Below, piece after piece: positions 36,572 to 45,520 of a DNA stretch of 64,000 nucleotides. How positions within the stretch are numbered: position 1 is the first letter of the stretch; every line of letters begins with the position of its first letter. The notes beneath the pieces were generated by a model that worked only from the letters and a program-made list of their open reading frames with translations, ran no database searches and had not been told where the DNA came from. The DNA is from Porites lobata. Its lineage: Eukaryota; Cnidaria; Anthozoa; Scleractinia; Poritidae. The position numbers were made by a program, and so were the translations under genes. Where the stretch lies: positions 1,267,501 through 1,331,500 of the forward strand of contig CALNXK010000152.1 of assembly GCA_942486035.1 (NCBI GenBank). The letters run 5' to 3'.

Positions 36572-37356
36572 GAGAAGAGATGTCACCATTTCAGGTGGTA
36601 CCCTTCGCAATTTCTGAAACTTTCGTTTTAATCTTTCCGTGAAAATCTACGCACGCGAAAATCCATACAAAAATGGCTAATTTTTGATTAGTTTTTAGTG
36701 TAAAAAAAACAGTGAAATCCGATAAGCTGGCATTAATCAAAGGTAAGATCTTGAATTTGATGTTTTTTTGTATATTAATATTCCGGTGGTACCCATTGAG
36801 AATTGGTTACGAGCAACTCACAATCAGAGACAAAAAACTCTGATAGTCGCTTCAGTCTTATTATTCCGCCATATTTTAAAGACCAAATCGTGGCTTGAAT
36901 GCGGCTCTAGCCTGTTAAATTCCCGGATGTAACCGAGCATTCTACCTTGCATTTTTCAGTCAGTGACAGATAGGCCTGCCAGTCACTTAATGAAAAATCA
37001 TCTTTCTCGAGGTGGTATATGTTTACTTTGATATTTACAAGTTCATTTTATGGTTGAAAAAGCCAATGGACTACAAATAATCTATTTACTGTAATATATA
37101 AGTTGGAAGCTTCCGCAATTCAATAGGGATCAGTTCCCATCATTAAAATTTTTTCTAAAGGGATGTCTGTTTTATCCAGTCTGATAAAACTCCGAGGTAA
37201 ATCTTAGACGCACACTAGTCCATCCTGTGATTTCTAGGTCTTCCCGCTGTCCATCGAACCAAGTTCCAAAAATTCACAATACGAACCTGTTTTCAAGCCA
37301 ATACCGAGCAGAAGAATATGATATACAGGAGACCGATTAGGGGCCTTAAGCAACTA

Positions 37357-37911
37357 ACTTTGACAAACTCGAAGGATGTAATCCAAAAAGGCCGAGAATA
37401 TGCTCGCCGAAGTAGCCGGACCAGATCAACGCGCGGCCAAGAAAATGAGGCCTGGGCACTGTACAAAAAAATCCATCCCTGGTGTCCTTGGTTGATCTTT
37501 CTTGGGACTGATACATAGCTTTACCAAAGTTAGCCACCCCTGCTGGAAATACATTTGGTCGAGGGCTATTGTTCACTTCAGACAAACGCGACTCGCCCAA
37601 GCAAACTACATGTTTCAATGCACACGTCAAAATGAGAAAAAAGGAAACATGTAAAAGGTTTGCATTTTGCAATTTTTTTAACTCTCGGAAAATTCCAATT
37701 TTCAAAGCGCAAAAGCTTAATTGACCACGACGACAGCGACAACATAAACAACAAACACCAATTATGTAGATTAGCAAAACATCAGCTTGGAATGTGCATC
37801 ACACTGGTACGATCACACTTAATTTCATTGTTTATTTAAAAAAAGCGTGATGCAAGTGCTTTTCTCATATTTTCACATTTTTTGGATTACATCCTTCGAG
37901 TTTGTCAAAGT
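37357..37911. mobile_element. TIR element with 33-bp perfect inverted repeats
   Basis: 37357-37389 (ACTTTGACAAACTCGAAGGA..) is an exact complement of 37879-37911. The 489-bp interior has no coding frame I recognise. The corresponding point in copy B (near 58122) diverges here and carries a different element. Target duplication not determinable. Confidence 0.6.
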
Positions 37912-38476
37912 CTGCGGGATTCGTTTTTCTATCTGGGAAAGCTTCATTGGTTTCTATATCTGCTGCTATCCTATTTCTACGATCCTCGAATGTTTATTTT
38001 CTGTTGGAGTTCGAATTTCGTGGAAACAGTTGTGTTGAATGAGAGCATGGCGGCGAAGATGGCATCTTTTGTCTCCTACCTTGTATATTATAATATTGTA
38101 TATAGAGTGAATTTAAACAAATTATCAGGAAACTTTGTTGGAGCAATAAGGACAACAACCTGACAACAACAACCAACTGCTGGGCAAGTTTCATTGACTT
38201 ATATTTAGTATTTCCTACAAATGTTATAGGATCGTATTTTTACCCCGTACAAACACTGTAATTTTACTAGAACTACTGTGGTACTATCACTGAGCCTGGG
38301 TTACCTGTGGCTGAACCTTCTTAAAAAAAGCTCTTATGAAAAAAAAAAATCGAAACAAACAACCGAAAAGAAAAAAAGAATACACCGAACGTCCTCAAAT
38401 TATTCAACAAGTTCTCAATAAATAAATCACTGAAATAATAACGGAAATATACTTTCTGTTTGTTTGGCCTTTTTTC

Positions 38477-41400
38477 TTAGATAATAATGCAATTAACAGT
38501 CCGAGCTCTTATTTCCCTATCAACTATCTTTAAGTTGCGGAACTTTCGCTCAGTCAAAGCATGTGGATCACCGTAAATTTCTTTTCTAATGATGAGAGCC
38601 TTCTCAAAGTATTCTTTAGCTTCACTGTACTGGCCAAGGTTTCTGTAAACAATTCCCAGGTTGTTGTAACTTCCTGCTACGTTACCATGCTTTTCACCGT
38701 AAATCTCTTTTGTAATGATGAGAGCCTTCTCATAGTATTCTTTAACTTCACTGTACTGGCCAAGGTTTCTGTAAACAATTCCCAGGTTGTTGTAACTTGC
38801 TGCTACATTACCATGCTCTTCACCGTAAATCTCTTTTGTAATGATGAGAGCCTTCTCATAGTATTCTTTAGCTTCACTGTAATGGCCAAGGTCATTGTAA
38901 ACAGCTCCCAGGTTGTTGTAACTTGCTGCTACGTTACCATGCTTTTCACCGTAAATCTCTTTTCTAATGATGAGAGCCTTCTCATAGTATTCTTTAGCTT
39001 CACTGTACTGGCCAAGGTTTCTGTAAACTATTCCCAGGTTGTTGTAACTTCCTGCTACGTTACCATGCTTTTCACCGTAAATTTCTTTTGTAATGATGAG
39101 AGCCTTCTCACAGTATTCTTTAGCTTCACTGTACTGGCCAAGGTCACTGTAAACAGCTCCCAGGTTGTTGTAACTTGCTGCTACGTCACCATGCTTTTCA
39201 CCGTAAATCTCTTTTCTAATGATGAGAGCCTTCTCACAGTATTCTTTAGCTTCACTGTACTGGCCAAAGTTTCTGTAAACAATTCCCAGGTTGTTGTAAC
39301 TTGCTGCTACATTACCATGCTTTTCACCGTAAATCTCTTTTCTAATGATGAGAGCCTTCTCATAGTATTCTTTAGCTTCACTGTACTGGCCAAGGTTTCT
39401 GTAAACAATTCCCAGATTGTTGTAACTTGCTGCTACGTCACCATGCTTTTCACCGTAAATCTCTTTTCTAATGATGAGACCCTTCTCATAGTATTCTTTA
39501 GCTTCGCTGTACTGGCCAAGGTCTCTGTAAACATTTCCTTGTGTGCTGTATATGTTCGCTCTTAACACTTTGTCTTCCTTGAAATCATTAAGAAAATGTA
39601 TAAAATTACAGATTGACGTACCAAAAAGACATGCATCCGACGGGTTACTAAGGTCACAGCAAACATCAGCGGCTAGAGAAAGCCACGAAACTAACTTTCC
39701 AGGGTTGATTGAATTTAGGAATACTTTTGATTTAGTGAAATCGGTGTTAACAATTACGTGTAATACTTTACAGTGACTCGTAATTACACGTAACTTAGCA
39801 AACACATGCGTACTTGAATGTAACCGATTTATGTTCTCCTCCATGAAAGAGTGAAAGATCTTGATAACATCAGAAATGCACTCAACTCTATCTGTTGGGT
39901 CAATTTTAGATGTTATAACTGCCTTGAGCACTTCATGAACGATGTTGTGCATCCTTATAAAGGTATATGAGCTGTCTTTGTCGTGTGAACAGGACAATAA
40001 GGAGGCTTTGAAAAGTTTAGTTTTGATCAATTCTTCTGTTTCCCCATTGATACGTAATTTAACGAAGTCAACAGCAACTTCCATCGGAAGAGACTCAGGT
40101 GCGCTTAGAGAAAACAAATACAATACTTCTCGAAGAACGTCATCACTTTCTAAAGCTCTCATAATTGCCATTTGAATAGCAGTAGTTGTTGTTTTGGAAT
40201 ACGCTATGTTCTGATTTGCAAGAAGTTTTTCTGTCGCTTCACGTTCGCCGTGGGAAAGTGCTTCCAAGTAGTCTTTCCAGTGGTAGTTCGGAGAACCACT
40301 AACCACAATGGTTTGTACATAAAAGGCAGCGGCTGCTAAAGCAAGTGGCTGATACTCAAGAACTTCAGCGACTTTTTCATCTTGGTTCTGATCCTGAATC
40401 TGAGATACTTGTCGTAATAGGTTCACTGCGTCATCGGGATGCATTCCATTGCTAAGAGACTCATGGTAAGTAAGTGGAGCATTGGAGGGTATTGAGCCGC
40501 TATCTTGAGTAGTTATTAGCACCTGACCATGGCCCCATTCTTCACTACCGGTCGGAGGCAGATCCCTACAAACCAATGATAGGTCAACAACATTATCTGC
40601 AATTATCAGCCAATTGGAAAACTGCTTTGTCTTTGGATAAATGACTCGCTTCAGATACTGGATTTTTTCTCTTGGGTTCCCCTTTGTAGACGTCTCGAGG
40701 TTGGTCAGAGTGTATTCTGTTATTCCCAAATGTCTTGCCAGCCTTGAATAGGACTCTACGAGTGAATCCAGGGTTTCTGTATTTAGGGTTGCAACAAACG
40801 TAAGACTGTCGTTCTCATGCAACCTCCTATCGAAAATGTCCTGTCCCAGTTGTCGAGCCAATTGGCTTTTTCCGCAGCCTGGTATTCCTGATAGATAAAT
40901 AGTGCTGATGGCTCCATTACTTTCGTTGTAAAGCTCGTCCAGTTTTTTCATGATTCTTTTGACATCAGTTGATCGTTTGATGATTTTATGTGATGGCTTG
41001 AATGTCAGAGTACAGAAAGAGCCGACTTTGGAATTGATTTCCTGAGTAAGTGTTTCTACTTCTTCCTGTTTTGTCTGTAATGTGGCTTGGATCGATTGTA
41101 ATTCCGAGGTTAGATTTTTGTTTTCTTGTTCTTTGGTTTTCAACTCAGCTTTAAGATTATCAGCCTGCATTTTAAGGCTGTTTACTCGAGCTGTTGGAAA
41201 GTCTGTCTGGTTTTTTATATCATCAACTTCATTTATCGGAAGCTTCAGTGAATTAAAAGCAGCTAACACTCTTGCTACATAATTATGGAATTCAGCATCA
41301 GTAAGTTCAACCTCGTTCAAGTGAGCGACATCATTTCGAACTTGTCTGAGATCGTCAACTTCTTTTCTGACTGCTGGACTAAGAGTACTGCCAATGCAAT

Positions 41401-41683
41401 CCGAGTACAAAATAGCAAGAAATAGGCAACTGCAATCCCACTCAGCTGTGTTTCCCCTTTGTATTGTCGCCAAAAGTCGCGCATTCTTTGTGTGACTCTT
41501 TCGTGATTCTTTATTGTAGAAATCGCGGCCATTTTGTGAAATATCTTTCCATTCCCCAAACGGAGTTGTCTTGTAAAGGAAATCCCACTCTCGTTTGAAG
41601 ACTTTTCGAAGCCCTTGGGGAACTAAGTTGAAGGCGATGTAACATGCTCTAAAATAGTTTAATTGTTCCAAAGTGTACTCCAT
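38477..41683 (-). CDS. HEPN/coiled-coil/NB-ARC/TPR NLR-like protein (copy A, intact)
   Basis: Single open frame of 1068 residues from the ATG at 41681-41683; the frame runs 11 codons further up without another ATG, and TTTTTTACTAG just upstream could be a splice acceptor for a 5' exon. Residues 1-150 form a DZIP3-like HEPN domain with R116-N-D-V-A-H121, matching the catalytic Rx4H motif of RNase-active HEPN domains. Residues 165-225 are coiled coil. An NB-ARC ATPase follows: P-loop GIPGCGKS (266-273), Walker B WLIIADN (358-364), VLITTQD (388-394), YQPLAL (444-449) and an MHD-like MHN (578-580). Eight near-identical 42-residue TPRs (kinesin-light-chain-type, GQYSEAKEYYEKALIIRKEIYG) run from about 712 to 1045. 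By analogy with STAND NTPases, TPRs sense, NB-ARC oligomerises and HEPN is the effector, perhaps cutting RNA. The intact frame suggests function. Confidence 0.9.
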   Translation of the reverse strand: MEYTLEQLNYFRACYIAFNLVPQGLRKVFKREWDFLYKTTPFGEWKDISQNGRDFYNKESRKSHTKNARLLATIQRGNTAEWDCSCLFLAILYSDCIGSTLSPAVRKEVDDLRQVRNDVAHLNEVELTDAEFHNYVARVLAAFNSLKLPINEVDDIKNQTDFPTARVNSLKMQADNLKAELKTKEQENKNLTSELQSIQATLQTKQEEVETLTQEINSKVGSFCTLTFKPSHKIIKRSTDVKRIMKKLDELYNESNGAISTIYLSGIPGCGKSQLARQLGQDIFDRRLHENDSLTFVATLNTETLDSLVESYSRLARHLGITEYTLTNLETSTKGNPREKIQYLKRVIYPKTKQFSNWLIIADNVVDLSLVCRDLPPTGSEEWGHGQVLITTQDSGSIPSNAPLTYHESLSNGMHPDDAVNLLRQVSQIQDQNQDEKVAEVLEYQPLALAAAAFYVQTIVVSGSPNYHWKDYLEALSHGEREATEKLLANQNIAYSKTTTTAIQMAIMRALESDDVLREVLYLFSLSAPESLPMEVAVDFVKLRINGETEELIKTKLFKASLLSCSHDKDSSYTFIRMHNIVHEVLKAVITSKIDPTDRVECISDVIKIFHSFMEENINRLHSSTHVFAKLRVITSHCKVLHVIVNTDFTKSKVFLNSINPGKLVSWLSLAADVCCDLSNPSDACLFGTSICNFIHFLNDFKEDKVLRANIYSTQGNVYRDLGQYSEAKEYYEKGLIIRKEIYGEKHGDVAASYNNLGIVYRNLGQYSEAKEYYEKALIIRKEIYGEKHGNVAASYNNLGIVYRNFGQYSEAKEYCEKALIIRKEIYGEKHGDVAASYNNLGAVYSDLGQYSEAKEYCEKALIITKEIYGEKHGNVAGSYNNLGIVYRNLGQYSEAKEYYEKALIIRKEIYGEKHGNVAASYNNLGAVYNDLGHYSEAKEYYEKALIITKEIYGEEHGNVAASYNNLGIVYRNLGQYSEVKEYYEKALIITKEIYGEKHGNVAGSYNNLGIVYRNLGQYSEAKEYFEKALIIRKEIYGDPHALTERKFRNLKIVDREIRARTVNCIII

Positions 41684-41728
41684 GTTTGATTGGGATCTAG
41701 TAAAAAATGTGCCCAAGGAAGAACATCA

Positions 41729-41875
41729 GGCCCCGGTTGTTCAAACGTTGGATAGCGCTATCCACCGGATAAATCACTATCTAGCGGATACGTATTGGGG
41801 AAACTAATTGCACTATCCACTGGATAGAGATTTATCCGGTGGATAGCGGTATCCATCCTTTGAACAACGGAGGCC
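41729..41875. mobile_element. Palindromic MITE just upstream of the NLR-like gene
   Basis: The left end GGCCCCGGTTGTTCAAACG..GGATAGCGCTATCCACCGG is mirrored by the right end CCGGTGGATAGCGGTATCC..TTTGAACAACGGAGGCC. Internal GGATA/TATCC repeats add further symmetry. It sits about 46 bp upstream of the ATG, so it could overlap the promoter or 5' UTR. Confidence 0.8.
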
Positions 41876-43195
41876 AGGTATCAGTAGATTATTTCAGAAA
41901 GTATTTCAAGTCAAAGATACGAGAAAAAACTCGTATCCAGCCTTTATCAACTGCCAAACTTTTGCGCTCCATAAGTCTGCACAGAATAAACATTTTTTCC
42001 TGGAATTTTTTTTAAAAGAAAGCTCTTGATGAGCTTTATTCAGTCGTCAAAAAATTGCAAATCTAGAAAAATGATGATTTTTTACCCTGGATGATACCTT
42101 AATATGTCAAAGCACAGCAATAGAAAAATCAGAATAAACTAATTGAGAAATATCTTTCCTCTTTTATGCGTCATTCAGTTACAGTTTGTATGAAATAAAT
42201 TGCAGCTCATTTCCACGCGAGCGAGCACATTTCCCATTTGCAACGCTTTCTTTCCAGCTCGTCGTGTTGCCTCGCAAGAGGCACTCGATATAAAGCTTGT
42301 AACGCGGGGCTGCCAGTAAAACGGCCAATCAAAACTCGATACATTATTTTTAGTGAAAAAACCGTGTTGTGATGTTTCTAAACTTAATACAGTTAGCAGC
42401 CGCAAAGTGGCATTCACAAAACCGTAGAATGTGAACGTCTGTACTGCATTCTCCAAATTTGTGACCGCAGACAGCTAACATATATTAGTACATACACACT
42501 CAGTGATCTTGGTGATTTAAGCAATCTGATTGGTTCGTTATCTCGGACTATTCAACAATAGTCACCTCCTAGCGAGTGGATAATGTGTGAGCTCGGTGTT
42601 TTTCCCATTTTTTTTTAGAGAAAGATCTTTTAAAAGTGGACAAAATCCTAGGGTTGACTTTTTTAAGGCAAGAAAAGACTTGGAAGGATTCAATACGGCG
42701 TTTTTCAGTTTACTGTAGGTGAGGTTTGTGCTCGATGGATTGTTTACAACTCCCGTGTATTCGCGTAGAAGAAGCTGTTTCGTGAACTCAGCGTTTTCTA
42801 ACAGAAAACTTTGGCTCAAAAATCGAAGTTTATTTATGACAAACAAATTTAAAAGGAAATGTTTGTAGTAATTCTACGTTTCAAGTAAACAGGAAAAAGA
42901 ATGATACAGGAAGACGACGTCTTACCTCGAGCAACTGAGCCGCCATTTTTGTCGTCAGCATTTCATGCGAAGAAAGATACAATAAACCCTTTTGGCTATA
43001 AACTTGGAGAGTCAACAGAAAACAATAAAGCTCTACTTTTCTTCTCAGGTAAGGAAACAGTTCAAACTTTCAGCGGTTCCATTTAAGCCATTACGCTGTT
43101 GTTTGCGAAATGATAAACTTGTGAATTGTCATGTCTGAACATTCTACAAAGATCTATTTTTAAACTTTCGCGTGATTTGATCTGTCAATCAAATC
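41876..43195. other. Intergenic; possible isolated exon at 42901-43048 (+)
   Basis: An ATG at 42901 opens a 148-nt frame (MIQEDDVLPRATEPPF..ENNKALLFFS) ending at a good donor, CAG|GTAAGG. I do not recognise the product and found no convincing following exon, so it is recorded only as a candidate. On the other strand a 95-codon frame at 42562-42846 has no resemblance I know. Confidence 0.25.
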
Positions 43196-43466
43196 GGGAG
43201 CAATGGTGGCGCAGTGGTGAGAGCACTCGCCTCCCACCAATGTGGCCCGGGTTCAAATCCCGGCGTCGACGCCATATGTGGGTTGAGTTTGTTGTTGGTT
43301 CTCTCCCTTGCTCCGAGAGGTTTTTCTCCGGGTACTCCGGTTTTCCCTCTCCTCAAAAACTAACATTTCCAAATTCCAATTCGACCAGGAATCAGGTAGA
43401 CGAAGAACCACTTTGTGGATGTGCTACCTGCAATCGTTATTTATTTATTTATTTTTTTATTTAAAT
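43196..43466 (+). mobile_element. tRNA-derived SINE
   Basis: An A-box (TGGCGCAGTGG, 43207-43217) and a B-box (GGTTCAAATCC, 43250-43260) are followed by a tRNA-unrelated body (GGTTGAGTTTGTTGTTGGTT.., CCGAGAGGTTTTTCTCCGGG) and an ATTT-repeat tail. I recognise the body as a SINE common in corals. The acceptor arms do not pair, excluding a tRNA gene. Confidence 0.8.
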
Positions 43467-44300
43467 CGTACCGTTTTAATGGTTTCCTCTCTGATTTTGT
43501 TGAGATCACTTCGTGTGTATATACTAAAACAATTATTCTTTGAAATCGAGGTGAATAGTGGCTGGAATAATTGTTCAATGTACATGTATTTTCAGATGGT
43601 TAAACTGACGTAAGTCGCTGGTTATTCACTGCGCATTTCTTACTGCGCATAACAAGATTGCCGCCGTGAAAAAGAGCATCAGAAGTAACATTATTAAAAT
43701 GAAGTTGACTGAAGAGAAACGCTTTTGGAATTTTCGCTTGCGGTTGTTTCTTGCCGAGATGAGACTTTGTTTGTTGGGAATGTGAGTTCGACTTCCTCAG
43801 GAGAACCTTGATAGTGTATGTTAGACTTGTGCTAACTCACTTTGATTTAATTTCATTTTAGTGCCATCTTTATCACATTGCGTCCTAACTGTGATATGTT
43901 GATGTAAATTCTGTATAAAACGATTTTTTAATGCTTTCTTCCCCCTTCCTTTCATACATGCCATTTTAAAACTCACCCCAGTCCTCGCTCAAAAATCGGA
44001 GGAAATGCATTTGGGGGCACTTTCTGCAGCTCTATCGCAAAAACGAGTGCGATGACCCCTATTTTTTATTTCATGATTTTGATAGGAACAGTGCTTCCTT
44101 TCAATGAGTAAAAATGGGCATAAATCTATGTTCAGGTTTTTGGCAATTCTACTAAATTGTACGGATTGAGCTATAACGGGTCGATTAGCGCGTGTCCAAA
44201 TTAAGTCAGCTACTTTGGAGCGTAAAGTAAAAACAAGGGCATTAAAAGGCATTTTTCTTGTACGTAAGTAAGTCGATAAACAATACACTTAACTCAAATT
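43467..44300. other. No gene recognised
   Basis: No coding exon, RNA gene or repeat boundary can be supported. A GCCGCC motif near 43660 is isolated. Confidence 0.45.
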
Positions 44301-44422
44301 TAGCCTGTGAACAGGCTCTCTGTTTGGGGAAAAAATAGCGAGGAAAGGGAGGGAGGAGAGAGCCCTTTTCGCTTTTCCCTCTTCCCAGTTCCCCGCTCGA
44401 CCAAAGGCCTGTTCACAGGCTA
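44301..44422. mobile_element. Short MITE with perfect TIRs and 9-bp duplication
   Basis: TAGCCTGTGAACAGGC at the left end is an exact complement of the right end. ACTCAAATT flanks it on both sides (44292-44300, 44423-44431). The 9-bp duplication suggests mobilisation by a Mutator-like transposase. Same terminal family as 31174-31387. Confidence 0.85.
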
Positions 44423-44960
44423 ACTCAAATTCTGTGCGAGACCACATGCATCATCGAAAAAATATATCCTTTTTGTCTAGCTCTGGGCTGCGCGCGGTTT
44501 TTACCAAAGGGTCCTAAATAGCCGTAATTGTCAGCATTGTGACGTGAAAACGAGCACGGTGACCCCCACTTTTTATTGCATTTTTATCATCTCCTTGACT
44601 TGTTAAATCAGTGTGCCAAGTTTCATCTACAATCTATGTTAGATTCTTTTGCTAAGGAATCACTTTAAGTCGTATAGGGCGCACCGAATTAATTAATAAA
44701 CCCCTTTTATGCGCAGGAATCTCATTAACTTGCGTAGGAATATATTAACGCCCATGGCGTCATAGCTTCTTGTCTTTATCTCATGAATATAATGCTGCGG
44801 AATCTAATTAAGATAAGGTCGTGTGCTATTTTAAGGTGTTTTAACCGGTTTGACAGGTTTTCTAGTTACTTCAAGGTCGATAAATACCTTGGTTTTCGGT
44901 TGGGTGATTAGAAAATAAGAAACGTTTTCATTGGTTAAACATGGGAAAACAAAAGAAATA
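44423..44960. other. No gene recognised
   Basis: AT-rich DNA with no supported feature. Confidence 0.45.
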
Positions 44961-45130
44961 CAGTCAATCAAACCTCTCGGTACGGACACGTCTCTATTAC
45001 GGACAGTTCGTTTGGTCCCAGAAATGCCAAATAGGGTATCATACATTGCCTACCTCTATAATACGGACACTTCTGTAAAGTGGACACTTGGTTCTGTCCC
45101 TTTGGTGTCCGTATTAAAGAGGTTTGACTG
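44961..45130. mobile_element. pogo/Tigger-like MITE, first of an inverted pair
   Basis: Ends CAGTCAATCAAACCTC and GAGGTTTGACTG, flanked by TA on both sides (44959-44960, 45131-45132), with repeated ACGGACAC motifs inside. TA duplications and CAGT..ACTG ends are typical of the Tc1/mariner-pogo group. Confidence 0.75.
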
Positions 45131-45312
45131 TATGGTGGTCATGGTGGAGGGAAAACAATAGAAATGTGGTGGTGGTGGCGGCTGTGAAGAGAAACAATCG
45201 AAATGTGGTGGTAGCGGTGGTGGTGGTGGAGGGAAAACAATAGAAATGTGGTGCTGGAGAGAGAACAATAGAAATGTAGAGGTGATGGTGGTAATGAAGG
45301 AAAACAATAGAA
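45131..45312. repeat. GGTGGT-rich minisatellite between the inverted MITEs
   Basis: About five diverged units containing GAAAACAATAGAAATG followed by GTGGTGGTGG-type tracts, 35-50 bp each. Short minus-strand frames rich in His, Pro and Phe over it are repeat artefacts. Confidence 0.75.
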
Positions 45313-45334
45313 ATGTACATGTATTATGCGAATA

Positions 45335-45520
45335 CAGTTAATCCTTATTAATACGGACACCAAAGGGACAGAACCAATTACAAGTGTCCGCTTTACAGAG
45401 GTGTCCGTATTATAGAGGTAGGCAAAGTATCATATTTTTGGCATTTCTGGGACCAAACGAACTGTCCGTAATAGAGAGGTGTCCGTTTTATAGAGGTGCC
45501 CGTACCGAGAGGTTTGACTG
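45335..45520. mobile_element. pogo/Tigger-like MITE, second of an inverted pair
   Basis: Reverse complement of 44961-45130 along nearly its full length, with its own CAGTTAATCC/GAGGTTTGACTG ends and TA flanks (45333-45334, 45521-45522). Together with its partner it forms a long inverted repeat around the minisatellite. Confidence 0.75.

Larger units (their letters stand above)
2680..41716. repeat. Segmental duplication, copy A
   Basis: Aligned by eye with 48140-64000 in the same orientation. Matching blocks: 2680-3890 with 48140-49265; 4560-4770 with 49270-49490; 4800-5520 with 50535-51260; 5820-6090 with 51290-51730; 6500-8530 with 51770-53680; 9350-10430 with 53800-55800; 33380-34960 with 56214-57400; 36955-37350 with 57400-58120; 38310-41716 with 60150-64000. 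Large A-only segments are 3890-4560, 8570-9340, 10440-33380 and 34990-36950, mostly explained by mobile DNA or unassigned. Order and strand are conserved across all blocks, which argues for one large duplication followed by insertions and deletions. Confidence 0.85.

Noticed and set aside
38561..39565. 334-codon plus-strand frame antisense to the A TPR array
   Set aside because: Same periodicity artefact as in copy B; the sense frame has clear TPR and NB-ARC homology.
43200..43275. Possible functional tRNA gene
   Set aside because: The acceptor stem cannot form and the downstream sequence is a recognisable SINE body.
45056..45363. His/Pro-rich minus-strand frames over the minisatellite
   Set aside because: Three overlapping frames of the same low-complexity repeat, none with an independent sign of coding.
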